From Mactromeris polynyma (lineage: Eukaryota; Mollusca; Bivalvia; Venerida; Mactridae): 64,000 bases of DNA. The first letter of the stretch is position 1, and the number at the start of each line of letters is the position of its first letter. The stretch is taken from contig JASFXZ010000005.1 in the NCBI GenBank assembly GCA_032209605.1, positions 20,882,905-20,946,904 of the forward strand. The letters are read 5' to 3'. The position numbers were made by a program, and so were the translations under genes. The notes under the pieces were generated by a model. The model ran no database searches. It was not told the origin of the DNA and saw nothing but the letters and a program-made list of their open reading frames with translations. Shown piece after piece: positions 37,701 to 48,500 of this stretch.

Positions 37701-39181
37701 ATACCTGTCAATCTACCATATGTATTGGAAACTTTCTGCAAGTATCCTTTATCAAAACTGTAAATGTAGCTTGTTGCTGTCGACCGTTCCATGGTGGTAA
37801 ATCTTCGGGAATCTTTTTTGTCCTCGTGTCTTTTTCCTGTACTGTCTGTCCTTTATTATTTCGTAATTATGAAATAACATTGCATTTTTGGGAAATAGTA
37901 TTACGTTTTATGAAATAATAATTCGTTTTTAAGTAATGATATTTTGTATTGACGAAATGCATTTCATTTAAACGAAATAAAAATAAAATGTGGAATGTCA
38001 CTTTAGGGGCTCCATAATAAGGCCTAGAGGTTTGTATTTGGTGTGTAGCATTGTCTAGTGATCCTCTTACAAGATTGCATAAATTATAAAGTTCTGTCAA
38101 AAAACATGGGCATTGCTTTGTTGCCTATATGCATATAGTGGAACATTCTCCTTAACTGCTGAATGGATTTTTATTGAACCTATGCCAATTATTGGCACAT
38201 TAGTCTTATTCAGTCAGAATGGCATTATACTCAGGTGAGTGATATAGGGCCATCATGGCCCTCTTGTTATTGAACCTATGCCAATTATTGGCACATTAGT
38301 CTCATTCAGTCAGAATGGCATTATACTCAGGTGAGTGATATAGGGCCATCATGGCCCTCTTGTTATTGAACCTATGCCAATTATTGGCACATTAGTCTTA
38401 TTCAGTCAGAATGGCATTATACTCAGGTGAGTGATAAGAGGGCCATCATGGCCCTCTTGTTATTGAACCTATGCCAATTATTGGCACATTAGTCTTATTC
38501 AGTCAGAATGGCATTATACTCAGGTGAGTGATATAGGGCCATCATGGCCCTCTTGTTATTGAACCTATGCCAATTATTGGCACATTAGTCTCATTCAGTC
38601 AGAATGGCATTATACTCAGGTGAGTGATATAGGGCCATCATGGCCCTCTTGTTATTGAACCTATGCCAATTATTGGCACATTAGTCTCATTCAGTCAGAA
38701 TGGCACTATACTCAGGTGAGTGATACAGGGCCATCATGGCCCTCTTGTTTTAAAATATTCTATAGATCTTACAGATTTGCCCATTTTGTTCCAGTATGAA
38801 TGTATCATGTACCATATTCTGTGAGGACAACTTTCTCAATTGTCACTTGATCTCTCTGCAGGCAGTTCATTTAACCTATTGTGGTACTATTATGTTTGAG
38901 AATCTATGTTTCATGTACAGATGATCTTGTTTCACAGTTTCCTTAACAACTGCTTCAGATACCTCATATCATTGTCTGGTGCTCTAGTCATACTCAATGT
39001 TGTACCGTGTTATGCATTAGATGGACAGTACATTTGTCAGGGATTCATAGAACTTTTGTTGCGATCAACAATTCCTGACAAAGAAGTACGAGAGGCAATA
39101 TTTTCCATTATTGTTCTATTTGGAACTATTCTTCTGGCACTGAATGTTGTCATGGCAATGTGGATGCTTTTTATAGGATGA
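28777..39181 (+). CDS. MBTPS2: Membrane-bound transcription factor site-2 protease (S2P)
   Basis: An intramembrane zinc metalloprotease of the Golgi that makes the second cut releasing SREBP and ATF6 (established). Nine exons: 28777-28851, 31504-31773, 32645-32748, 33472-33718, 34245-34434, 35743-35831, 36661-36856, 37666-37741, 38959-39181. They total 1470 nt, 489 aa plus TGA, with all phases consistent. Residues 1-25 form a membrane segment. HEIGH at 140-144 is the zinc site, followed by [16 protein letters not shown] at 436-438 supplies the third zinc ligand within [10 protein letters not shown]. The PRGL motif of the PDZ-like loop is in exon 5, and a cysteine-rich lumenal loop is in exons 5-7. 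Human S2P is 519 aa; the serine-rich loop before the protease core is missing here. Four minisatellites lie in and after the gene. Confidence 0.96.
29040..29530 (+). repeat. Degenerate GAT/ATG trinucleotide tract
   Basis: About 490 bases rich in gatgat and atgatg motifs interrupted by AT-rich sequence, consistent with an eroded trinucleotide microsatellite. It lies in MBTPS2 intron 1. Confidence 0.65.
30285..31335 (+). repeat. 69-bp minisatellite, about 15 units, in MBTPS2 intron 1
   Basis: The block atgcccccttaccttgtctg recurs every 69 bases from 30291 to 31261; one interval is 73 because of a 4-base insertion near 30477. Because 69 is divisible by three, long open frames appear on both strands. 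These are by-products of the periodicity, as the array lies between exons 1 and 2 of MBTPS2. Early units carry ggtacaaaccagg, later ones a uniform ggctacaaaccatg. Confidence 0.95.
31774..33471. other. MBTPS2 introns 2 and 3
   Basis: Apart from exon 3 (32645-32748) these introns are AT-rich, and I recognised no repeat family, RNA gene or second gene in them. Confidence 0.5.
33852..34087. mobile_element. Short element with ~35-bp terminal inverted repeats
   Basis: The left end TACAGGGTGTTAAAAAAGTT and the right end aagcttttttcacaccctgta are inverted copies. The similarity extends inward through tgttctcaaagtt and aactttgtgaaca. The outer TA could be a target duplication, as in mariner/Tc1 elements. 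It is non-coding and lies in MBTPS2 intron 4. Confidence 0.8.
34418..34649 (+). repeat. 29-bp tandem repeat x8 that includes the MBTPS2 exon-5 splice donor
   Basis: The unit tagtaaaaaacccattg|gttagtattttg begins inside exon 5, whose last codons are AGT AAA AAA CCC ATT G, and runs into the intron. Eight near-identical copies follow one another, so the exon end and its 5' splice site are present up to eight times. Some copies have changed gttagt to gttcgt or gatcgt. Exon 6 joins in phase only to the first donor; reading past it meets TAG at once. Confidence 0.93.
34745..35070 (+). repeat. tRNA-derived SINE in MBTPS2 intron 5
   Basis: Contains box-A-like tggtttaagtgc and box-B-like gtgggtttgaacccc, then a body with cttcacaaccctggaatcag and ggtttgtaacccaag, similar to the other SINEs in the window. 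The remaining intron to 35742 is AT-rich with nothing further recognised. Confidence 0.6.
36435..36555. mobile_element. 121-bp MITE with 14-bp perfect terminal repeats
   Basis: Begins CAGGGCTCTAGAAA and ends TTTCTAGAGCCCTG. The internal block tggact.agtccaactca.ctgtt also occurs, diverged, near 21677-21735. It is non-coding and lies in MBTPS2 intron 6. No clear target duplication was seen. Confidence 0.75.
36895..37070 (+). repeat. tRNA-derived SINE in MBTPS2 intron 7
   Basis: Box A like catggtggtttaggg and box B like gtaggttcaaatccc. The body, cgaacttcacaacaccttaa ... gagtgattaatg, is shared with the SINE at 17570-17735. Confidence 0.7.
37310..37625 (+). repeat. Dispersed repeat in MBTPS2 intron 7
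   Basis: A less AT-rich block with tatgcccccaccattcaaag and ggagttatggccctttttcg, which reads like a dispersed element common in bivalve intergenic DNA (recollection, not a search). Its 105-codon frame is not a recognised protein. It ends 40 bases before MBTPS2 exon 8. Confidence 0.45.
38168..38752 (+). repeat. 96-bp minisatellite x6 in MBTPS2 intron 8
   Basis: The mark cctatgccaattattggcac recurs every 96-97 bases at 38179, 38275, 38371, 38468, 38564 and 38660. Each unit has two small hairpins (tgccaattattggca and agggccatcatggccct) and the sequence ctCAG|GTGAGTga, a consensus 5' splice site. It lies between exons 8 and 9. Confidence 0.95.
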
Positions 39182-39489
39182 TTTCTTTTATCCATTTATT
39201 GTGACAGATGCAATGAATATTTCATAAATATTCGCAGACTGACGAGCGCATAGATGTATGAATGACAATATTACCATGAAATTGTTAGCCTAACTGTTGT
39301 TCTACACATCGCCATGGTGACCATATTGTTTTCTGAATGTTGTACAGATTTAAGTAATTTTGAATGATCATGCAAGATACTTCATAACCTTGATCAGCAA
39401 TTATACTGAGTTTCAGCCGCAGTATGTCAAAGATGAATTTTACGAAGGTTATGTATAAGAAGGAACAGATTGAACAGAATGGTGCTCGT

Positions 39490-40060
39490 CATTAGTGAGT
39501 AAAAATAGATGATCTTCATTTATGGAAAAGAAGTGGTGCTCTTCATTTGTGAAAGAATGCTTGTGCTCCATTGGCTTGGAGAAATGATTCTGTTCATTTT
39601 GTCGAACAGAAGTGATGTTCTCCTATGGTGGATATACTCTTCATTAGACAGGAGAAACGATTTTCTGCATTTGTGGAACAGCCATGATGAACAGCAGTGA
39701 TGCTCTTCATTGGAGGAGAGAAATGATGCTCTTCATTGGAGGGGAGAATGGTACTTATCTTTTGAGTGGAGAATGATCCTCATCTTTGGAGGGGAGATTG
39801 ATGCACTTTATCAGAGTTTAGAAATGATGCTCTTCATTTGTGTTGAGAAATGATGCTCTTCATAAGAGGGGTGAAATGATGCTCTTCATAAGAGGGGTGA
39901 AATGATGCTCTTCATTTGTGTTGAGAAATGATGCTCTTCATAAGAGGGGTGAAATGATGCTCTTCATTTGAAGGGAGAAGTGATACTATTTACTGAAGAG
40001 GAGAAATGATGCTCTTCATTGGAGAGGAGAAATTGTGTTTTTCCCTGTTTGGAGAGATGA
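39490..40060 (+). repeat. Degenerate ~26-bp tandem repeat downstream of MBTPS2
   Basis: The unit gaaatgatgctcttcat followed by a variable 8-10 bases (aagaggggt, tggagggga, ttgtgttga) recurs more than a dozen times. It starts about 300 bases after the stop codon, so it may be part of the 3' UTR if the transcript ends near 40634. Confidence 0.85.
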
Positions 40061-40633
40061 TGGTCTGCATTTGAAAGGTTTATTGGCAGTGATCAGTAAA
40101 TGACACCCAATGGTGAAGACATAAAAGATGTTTATTGGCATATTTGTTTTACTGAAAGCTGTAGTTCCAATTTAGGAGAAAATTATATGAGAACAGGGTT
40201 ATTTTTAGAACAAAGGAATGATTATTATTTATAATGCCAAAATCAGCAGGTAAATAATGGTACCTTGTTGCAATTATATACTTCAAACCACTATTGAATG
40301 TATTGCTGTTGAATTTATTTAAATTTGTGTATTTACTCTGGCTATTGTGTATAAACTCTTGCTATTTTATTATATGTACATAATATATGAAGCCTACAAT
40401 ATAGATTAAAGGATGAAATGGATATCTTCTGTGTTGCTTATCCCTTTGATGATTTTAATGGTGTTATATTCTAGCCGTCATAGGTACATTTCATTGAATT
40501 ATTTGTTGGTTCAATCATAATGTGTAAGTGGATTCCCTGATAGGTCTGTCTAAAACACACAACATGTGATTACTGGTCATGTCAAATTGTTGGGGTATAT
40601 GTGATTATGATGTTGTAGACAAGTTATAGGTGA

Positions 40634-40639
40634 AATAAA
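40634..40639 (+). terminator. Candidate MBTPS2 polyadenylation signal
   Basis: AATAAA in tgaaataaac, 1.45 kb after the stop codon and just before the element at 40844. Other AT-rich hexamers exist; this is a tentative choice. Confidence 0.3.
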
Positions 40640-40843
40640 CTTTTACAACATAAGAGATTATTAGACTGTAAAGGCTCTGTATAACATCAATCAAAGATTC
40701 AACCGTCGGTCTTAATTGTAAGTTGAAAAGGGGGTGTCACATGTTCTGTTTAATGATGAGACTAAAACTAACATACTATTATATACACAACCAGGATGCC
40801 ATACTTTTATTTTTGTGTGGACAATCCTAAGCAGTGACCTGTA

Positions 40844-41161
40844 TACATAGCTCTCACATCTAAAATATTTACCTCCCTTGTTCTGAATTGTCGGCCATTT
40901 TGCTTAAAGTCTATGGGGAATATAATGTAAACGATGTTAAACTAATCCGATATATAAAAAATAACTTATTAATTAGGCTCATGTGGGCATTTGGCTCAGC
41001 AAGTTGAAGAAAAAGCAGTTGTCACATGCAAATTCTCCTGGTAATTTCTCAATTATCACATATTTGGAAATTACTCCTACAAGGGCTTATCAGTTTTGCC
41101 TATCAAAATGGCCGACAGTTAAGAACAAGGGAGGTAAATATTGTAGATGTGGGACTATGTA
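40844..41161. mobile_element. 318-bp element with ~55-bp terminal inverted repeats
   Basis: The left arm tacatagctctcacatcta ... atttacctcccttgttctga ... ggccattttg is mirrored by caaaatggcc ... aacaagggaggtaaata ... tagatgtgggactatgta on the right. A left-end fragment of the same family is at 26109-26230. There is no transposase. It lies between MBTPS2 and the SLC23 gene. Confidence 0.85.
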
Positions 41162-41554
41162 TTGGAGGATTTAATATTTATATCTCAATTACTCATATAT
41201 GAAGGTCAGTCCTGGGTGATTTGCAATAAAGTCCTTGTATAGAGTTTTTTTCAATTTATTTACATCAATACGAAACTAGTTATTTTACAACTTATATTAT
41301 TTGCTCTAAGTACATATATTTATGGTAAGTCTGTTCAATCATAGAATCTTCATTCTGTGTGCTTTCAGTGAAGAAAGTACACATTTCTAGTTGGTGCCTT
41401 TCGTAAGTTATTTCCATCATTATACCATAAACGTTATAGTGATGTTTTGACAATATTTATACAATAACTGCTCCTCATACGAACAAAATGAAAAATGAAT
41501 AAAAAATGGAGTTGCCGGCTTCCGACTAATATACAAGTAGGTATATAAATCGTA

Positions 41555-41745
41555 TGAATATGGTTGCATATTTCTGCCAGCAGTTAACTAGATAAGTATG
41601 TGGTTATCACGTTAAAGAAACTATATAACTAATTAGTTAACTAGATAAGTATGTGGTTAACTAGATAAGTATCGTGATAAATTTGCATACCAGATAAATA
41701 TATTACTACGAAAAATGGTCTGAAAGTGCCCACAACGGTTTACTT
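41555..41745 (-). repeat. Dispersed repeat shared with 58195-58510, inverted
   Basis: Contains catatttctgccagcagtta, several copies of ttaactagataagtatgtgg, and accagataaatat, ending near gtgcccacaac. The reverse complement of the BDH2 intron-3 sequence has the same blocks in the same order. Confidence 0.7.
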
Positions 41746-41977
41746 CTCAGTTTCACAAGACGTCGGCCATGTGTGTAGACATTAATTTGGCGCATGCGTG
41801 TACACACTTGTAACTTGGATTTTTAAGCTATATACAGTGGGTTATTTGGAATGATTGCAATGTTACTGTTCTTACACTGTTGTCAAGATTTATATGTATC
41901 GTTTTTGCTGTAATAATTTGAACGTTCTATCACAATGCAATAAAAGATAACATATACATTAAAACTTTTTTTTATAC

Positions 41978-44626
41978 TTATGGAAAAATTGGAAAGAATT
42001 TTGACAGACTTTTACGATAATAATAATTGTAAAATGGTGGATTATACACTTGATCGTTTTGAATCCCCCGCTCGTCTGTTGAACCGCTCGATATCCGCCA
42101 GACAGTTATTCCTCGCTCCTTATCCGTTCCTGGTATAGTATTGTCCAAAACGAATCCAGTGGCGCCACCAACAAACATACTAGTTCTCAGAAGTACGGAT
42201 AATATTTGATCACAGACTTTAACTCCAGTGTCTATTGCATTATTTTCTTGGAACCACGTGGGTATAGATAGTCCTACGAAGAGAGAAACACCCAGAATAC
42301 ACAAATTTCTCGGAGAGTTTAAGTCCACATATTGCAGATTTGACAATCCAACGGCTGTCACCATTCCAAATGATACAATGAACATGCCACCGTAAACGGG
42401 CTGTGGGATCAATGTAAACAATGCTGCGAATTTCCCGAAACATCCTAGTACCAGCATAATACAGCCTCCCACTTGAACAACTCGTCTGCTGCCCACTTTC
42501 GTTATCCCAATCACACCAATGTTCTCACTAAATGACGTTGTTCCATTACCTGATCCCCAGGCTCCAGCGAGTACGCAGCAAATGCCTTCAACAAAAATAC
42601 CTCTGTTCACAGCATGCATTGGTGGTGGACGAGCACCCGACAGTCTTGCGCATGCGTAGTAATCACCAATCGATTCTAACATGGCGGCTATTACGCCAGC
42701 TACCATACCTAAAACACCAGCTACGCTTACTGTTGGTGTGCCCCATTGTCCTGGATATGGAAAGCGGAACCATTTTGACTCCTTCATGACAAACATATTT
42801 CTGTCGGTTCTTGCAAGATATCCCCACTCTCCCGGATCATTTGGGAATACGTCGGTTACAGTTAAGATTGTGCAAACGACACAGGCAAGCACAACAGCAA
42901 ATAACACCGGGAACATGTTAAATATATTAAATAGTCTATCCTTAAAACCGCTCCTCGGAGAATCGGGAGGATTTGAAACATTCATATATTGACTGAACAA
43001 TAACATTAAGCACATGGTAAGCAAAGCGATCCACCATTGTCCCGAGGCAAGGTTCGTGCCAACGGGAAATAGCGAGAATCCCGTCAGAGCAATTGTCGGC
43101 ACTATTGATAGAGGACCAATGTACTTCAAAGCCAAATTCATGATGCCGGAGAAGCCAATGACGATTTGTACCAAGGACGCAACCATTATTGCTCCTTGAA
43201 TTTCCCGCACTCTTGCCATCCACATTGACCTATGACCCGCCGATCCAACATCAGGCAAACCAAGCTCAGTAAAATTGACCAATTGACCATGCTGTTGTCT
43301 GGCTTCAGTATATGGACATGACCACTCTGGTTGTAGCATTATGGCTATCGTTGGAACAAGGAATGTTGGTGTGCTTCCTTGGATTATCGGAAGTCGTACA
43401 CCAAATGTCGTCTGCAGTAATGTAGCTATACCGGACACAAATAGTATCGTGCCCATCAACTCACTCAACCCCACTAAGTCCTTGTCCATACAGAAATATT
43501 GAGATAGAACCATTGGTATTGATATAATTCCACCGACGGCTGTCAGATAATGCTGAAAATACAATCACATTAGGCGGTTTCAGTCGTATTACACATACAG
43601 GGTCATAGATTTCTATAGGCCGCGGCCTACACTTCTTTTCGAAAAAATGAAATGGCCAAAACTGCAATAAGATATTTAATGTATGTTTTTGATGTTATTG
43701 TAAGCATATTGACCGGAACGAAATATACACGAACAATCTTCTGTGACGATCTAGCTAGAAAAAAAATTGACATCTATGACTATGACTATATCCCGTGATA
43801 GCAACTTGTCTGGCATGCCCTGATCCTGACCCCATTTCAGACAAATTGGAATGCGACAACAAAAGAACTGAGGTTAATTATGCATCCCATTCCAGATAAT
43901 CAAAAACATAAACTCTTGAATATATGTTTTAGCAGAAGGAATGCCCTTAAAATATATATTGTATTACACGTTTTAAATGATTTGGTATTACAATGTACAT
44001 AAATAAACAACTGTAGAAAGCTTGGAATTAATTTCTTGAGAAACTTGAGGTAAATAACAATTTGTCAGACAACATTATGTATGGTATTAATACTTGCTTA
44101 AATTTCCCATAATATAAAATGTTTGACACAATTTTATCACTGACGAACATTGCTCATCACTTCCAAGACCAATTCCAAGACAAGATTTAAATTAGCAGAA
44201 TTTTACCGTAATTCAGACAATTCTTTGAAAAAATTAGCCCCATTTATCGGAACATTCTTTCCATCCCATATTAGGTGAGCTCATCTCGGGCTGGCACGTA
44301 TGTACCACAATCACATCGCTTCCGGTTTCAGGAAAATATCAAGTCGAATTTCAATATCTTATTTGTTGTATCAGAATCTCCACATCCACATAACGGCTTA
44401 CCTGAAATCCTAGTACAATACACAGATACCATGGTGGACTTTCATCAACTGAATATATGACGGATCTCCCAGTATGTGATGCTTCAAATTTGTCACCCTC
44501 TATATCTGGTATCGAAGTAACGTCCTGTTCTTCGATAGTTAGTGTTTGCTCTTCTAGTTCCATTGCCACTCCGCCGTCCAGGAAGTGCACGGTTTGGTTC
44601 TCAAGTTCATTGTCCCCTTTCCCCAT
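41978..44626 (-). CDS. SLC23: SLC23 family nucleobase/ascorbate transporter
   Basis: A sodium-coupled or proton-coupled permease of the NAT/NCS2 family, in a plasma membrane fold of about 14 segments (family knowledge). Two exons: 44626-44402 (75 aa, cytoplasmic N-terminus up to PPWYLCIVLGFQ) and 43552-41978 (HYLTAVGG to the stop), 599 aa in all; human SVCT1 is 598. I chose the ATG at 44626 because its context (AGGATGG) is strong; an in-frame ATG at 44641 would add five residues. Recognisable segments are GIRLP-like FGVRLPIIQGS, REIQGAIMV, YIGPLSIVPT, LESIGDYYACARLSG and NRGIFVEGICC. The family signature reads ENIGVIGITK with glutamate first (about residue 418, codon 42524-42526), where vertebrate ascorbate carriers have proline. 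LES (about 368) carries the other conserved glutamate. Substrate is therefore more likely a nucleobase, by inference. Confidence 0.93.
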
Positions 44627-45587
44627 CCTGAACAAGATCATAGAATAATGATTAATACTCGTTTAAATGTGAAGTCCTTGTGGTCGTACGTAGACATGTG
44701 ATACTGAATTTATGAAATTGATACATGTATATGGTTTAATCGAACGACTAGTACGCTGATACAGTACCTACACAAAGGTTGCTTTAGTATTGGTGGGTTC
44801 AAAATGGCGACATCGTGTTACCGCATCTATAATACTGATGTCAATGACATAATTGTATGTGTCTGCATTGTGCACCCTGATGATCAGTGTGCATTAATGT
44901 GCTAAGATGTAACCAATTACGATTTATTAAGCGATTGTGCTCATTTTTGTGTTCATTTGTTTATCTAAGCAATCATGAAAAATCTACTTTATCTAGTTAG
45001 AACTTCAATAAATATACATTATCACAGAATACATTTACAATGTATTTCTCGGTATTTGACGAAAAATGGACATTTGTATTATCATAACATTAAAAAAACA
45101 AGCGGGTGTTTTTTACTATTTTGTCGGTTAGTAATATGATTAAACAATATTGTTTTAAACGGTTATACATGGTAATGTTCTTATTAATGATGTTTTAGAC
45201 TATGTAACAACAAGACTGGATGAAGCACATTAAACACATTTAGGTTCAGATGAGCCAGATACATATTTATGCTATCGGTATATTTGTCCATACGTAATAG
45301 TTGTCCTATGATTATATAGCATATGCTCACTACTGATAATGGAATTTCAAACGGAATTTAGAGTTGTCTTGATTTGATGTTGAGTAGTTGTGACCCTTAA
45401 TTAGGTCAATGCCAAAAAAATGAAATTCGGTAATTTTTACCACACTTTAGCATGCTGTAAATCGGTCGCATGATCAACTGCGTCATAGATAAGATTTTGA
45501 TAAGGCTGATAAGGCTGAACACAGAAAAGTTACAATCTTTCAATTAACGAATATTAATCAGTTCGGATACTAATTAGACAGACCATT
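44627..45587. promoter_or_regulatory. Divergent intergenic region between SLC23 and GM2A-like genes
   Basis: 961 bp between divergent start codons. The sequence tcttgttcag immediately before the SLC23 ATG looks like a 3' splice site, so an untranslated first exon may lie in this interval. A ~340-bp segment (44930-45275) recurs at 53330-53640. No TATA box is convincing. Confidence 0.45.
44930..45275 (+). repeat. Duplicated segment upstream of the GM2A-like gene, copy 1
   Basis: Shares with 53330-53640, in order, ttgttta/tttctaa, aatatgat..aa, gttatacat.g.aatg, tgtaacaacaa.actggatg and ttcaga..agccagatacat. The identity is moderate with gaps, so the duplication is old. It lies 310-660 bases upstream of the start codon. 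Confidence 0.7.
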
Positions 45588-48500
45588 ATGCTGTTGTTAA
45601 TTTGCTTGGTTTATTGTTTGTCTCTGACACACGCTTCGCTTCAGCTCAAAGATTGCAGTAAGTGCTGGAAATATATACTGGTGTAAAGTGTTAACCCCCT
45701 ATTTTGTATTTTCAGAATCTGCGCTACATTGTGACAAAGTGATATGAAATTTATAATCATTTTAACAGATTTACATCGATTTATTCCGATTGTACAATCT
45801 TTTTGAATAATATATTTTATAGTTTACTGCAATGAAAATCAGCCGAAGATGTGTCCAGTATCTCTTCAGAAAGTATGCGAACTAATACTTGCGGGTTGGC
45901 ACTTTTTGCCCAGTATACGTACATATATAGGAGTCGTACAATGTTGGTTATATATTAAAACTTTCTTCTTCAGTATCATGAGTATTTAGTCATTGTAACA
46001 AGTTTGTTGATCACAAAAAATAATAATTTGCAGTGTGTTACAAGTACAGTAGAACCTCAATAATAAGACCACCCTTGGGATCCTTGTGAACTGGTCTTCT
46101 TATTGAGGTGGTCATAATATTGAGGTTGAATAAAGAGCAAAATAGTCAAAATGGACTTGAAAATTGTGGTCTTACAATTGAGTTGGTCTTACTATTGAGG
46201 TGGTCTTTAAGTGAGGTTTTACTGTATATTTTACTTATTAATCTGTGTCACTGATTGTAGCAGTAAATGAAGACACACTAAGACAGGTAAAGGAGTTGCT
46301 GTTTTTCCGAAGTATGCCTTGTGGAAAAATGTCTGAGGTTAAACCGCGGCAAAAAACAAGTTTCAAGGCTTCGACAATTGACGCAATGTTTGTTATATTT
46401 TCATCATTAGTCGGTGATAACGCATTAATTAATCAATATATTGTAATATGTACAAAAATATATTTGTTAGACTGTGACACACTTTCCTACCACCTGTGTT
46501 ACCTAGTACACAACCAATCTGTTGAATGATATGCCCGCTAGGGCAGCTCAGTTGGTACCGCGCTGGGCTGTCACGCGGCAGGACCGAGTTGGATTCCCGG
46601 GCGGGCTCAAGTCATGGCCTTCCGTGACTTTAAATATTGGCGATGGTCATTTGTCGTCCACCACTGTGGAGAAGTTGTCCGCTGCTTACGGAAGGGCAAG
46701 TTAATTGTGGTTGATAATTAATTACATTAAAACTGGTTATGCCAACTGATCGTCTTGTGTAATTGAAAAAAAGTTAAAATGGCGTAAAACCGATAAAACA
46801 TGAATGCTTTGCATATTTCCAAGCAATTAATGATTGTTTTATCACTATTTCAGATGCTAGTCCTAACAAGATCGTCCATTTTGAGAATGTACATTTAAGC
46901 GCGGATCCCGTACACATTCCTGGACCGGAAACAGGGGATATAGACGTACAGATTCTACAACCTATTTCTGGAAACCATTACACACTAACAGCACATATTT
47001 CTAAGAAAGTTCTTTTCGGATATGTGACTGTTCCTTGCATATCAAATATCGGAAGTTGGTAATGCTTTAATATATTGTCGAATGATACATGTAGCTTTAA
47101 AATGGTGATACATGAAATATTGTAGTGACCGATTTTACGAATGTGTCTGTATTTCATCCTGTTTATTGTCGAAGTATCAACCAAATTGAATGTGTTAAAC
47201 TGTATTAGAGGAATAAGCGATGAGAAGTTTGCAGTAATAACAGTAACAACAGTGCTACTGCAGCCTACCCCTGTTAGCGGTAATAACAGTAATGCTGCTA
47301 TGTAGCACTATATTGCTGATAGCAGTTAAGACAGAAATACTGCGCTTTGTGTCATTGGTAAACATAACAAGAATAAAGTACATGGTTGCATTCTGATGAT
47401 ATAATATTCTCGAAAACTGCAGAGAAGTACAGTAAAACCTCGATAATACGACCGCTCTAGGGACCCTTGAAAACATGTCTTCTTATTGAGGTGGTCTTAA
47501 TATTGAGGTTGAATATACAACAAAACACAGAAAATGGACTTGAAAATTGTGGTCTTATATTGAGGAGGTCTTATTATTGAGGTGGTCGTTAGGTGAGGTT
47601 TTACTGTATAGAACATGCTGACACAATGATCATTACCACACGACATGGATATTATTGCATAGTACATCCACATCGACAAGATGTTAGCTGTAGAGTAGGT
47701 ACAGTCATGTAACTGTCGGAATTGTCGGCATATAGTGCTACTGTTGTTACTGCAACGATTGCCAACTTCACATCGATGTGGAACGAAGGCATCGTAGGCA
47801 ATGAATGAAGTATCTGCGTGTAATTATGTATGCTTTTCATTGTGGACATTACAACCATGTATTTAATCATGCGGGCTTCACATTGGAAAATTGGTAGAGC
47901 TGTAACGATACACTTCTTCTGCGATACGATACGTATCGCGATACCAAGGTACGATACGATATTTTTCGATACGATACAGTTAATAAACAACAAAAGATGT
48001 ATTCAAGTTTTAACAGTAAATATATTTTGAAAACAAAAGAACATAAAAACATTTGAATTTGTAAGAAACCCAAAGTTTTCAACCACAGAGTATGGTCTTA
48101 TATCAAATGCAATGAAATAACCAATTGCAGTTGTCAAGGCTTTAGACTTTGGATGTGTTGGACTTAATACTGGATGGCGAAAACTTTCACTTATTTTAGG
48201 TTGTCCCTCACTGTTTCGCTTCGTAAGAATACGTACCCCTCTCTCTACTGTTGATGTAGTGGAACTACGACGTTTTTCTTCGTACAAAATCGAATGATGT
48301 CGTTTTTAATGTGTTACCGGCTTTATAACTTACATCTGCGTAGCAAATTCTTGCAGGTCGTCTGCATAACACTTTCTTGGCCATATCGAAAGCCATAATG
48401 TTGACACACAGGCGATTTAAACTTCGATGGTGGGTTTTTTAACTTAATGTGCGTATCGAACGCGTCTGACTCAGCCATTTTTGTTGTGTTCATCGACAGC

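Noticed and set aside
46245..46529. 94-codon frame between GM2A-like exons 1 and 2
   Set aside because: No homology; flanked by a MITE and a SINE, and not needed for the gene's phase.
46530..46605. Functional tRNA gene
   Set aside because: Box B is degenerate, the anticodon loop is too large and a SINE body follows.
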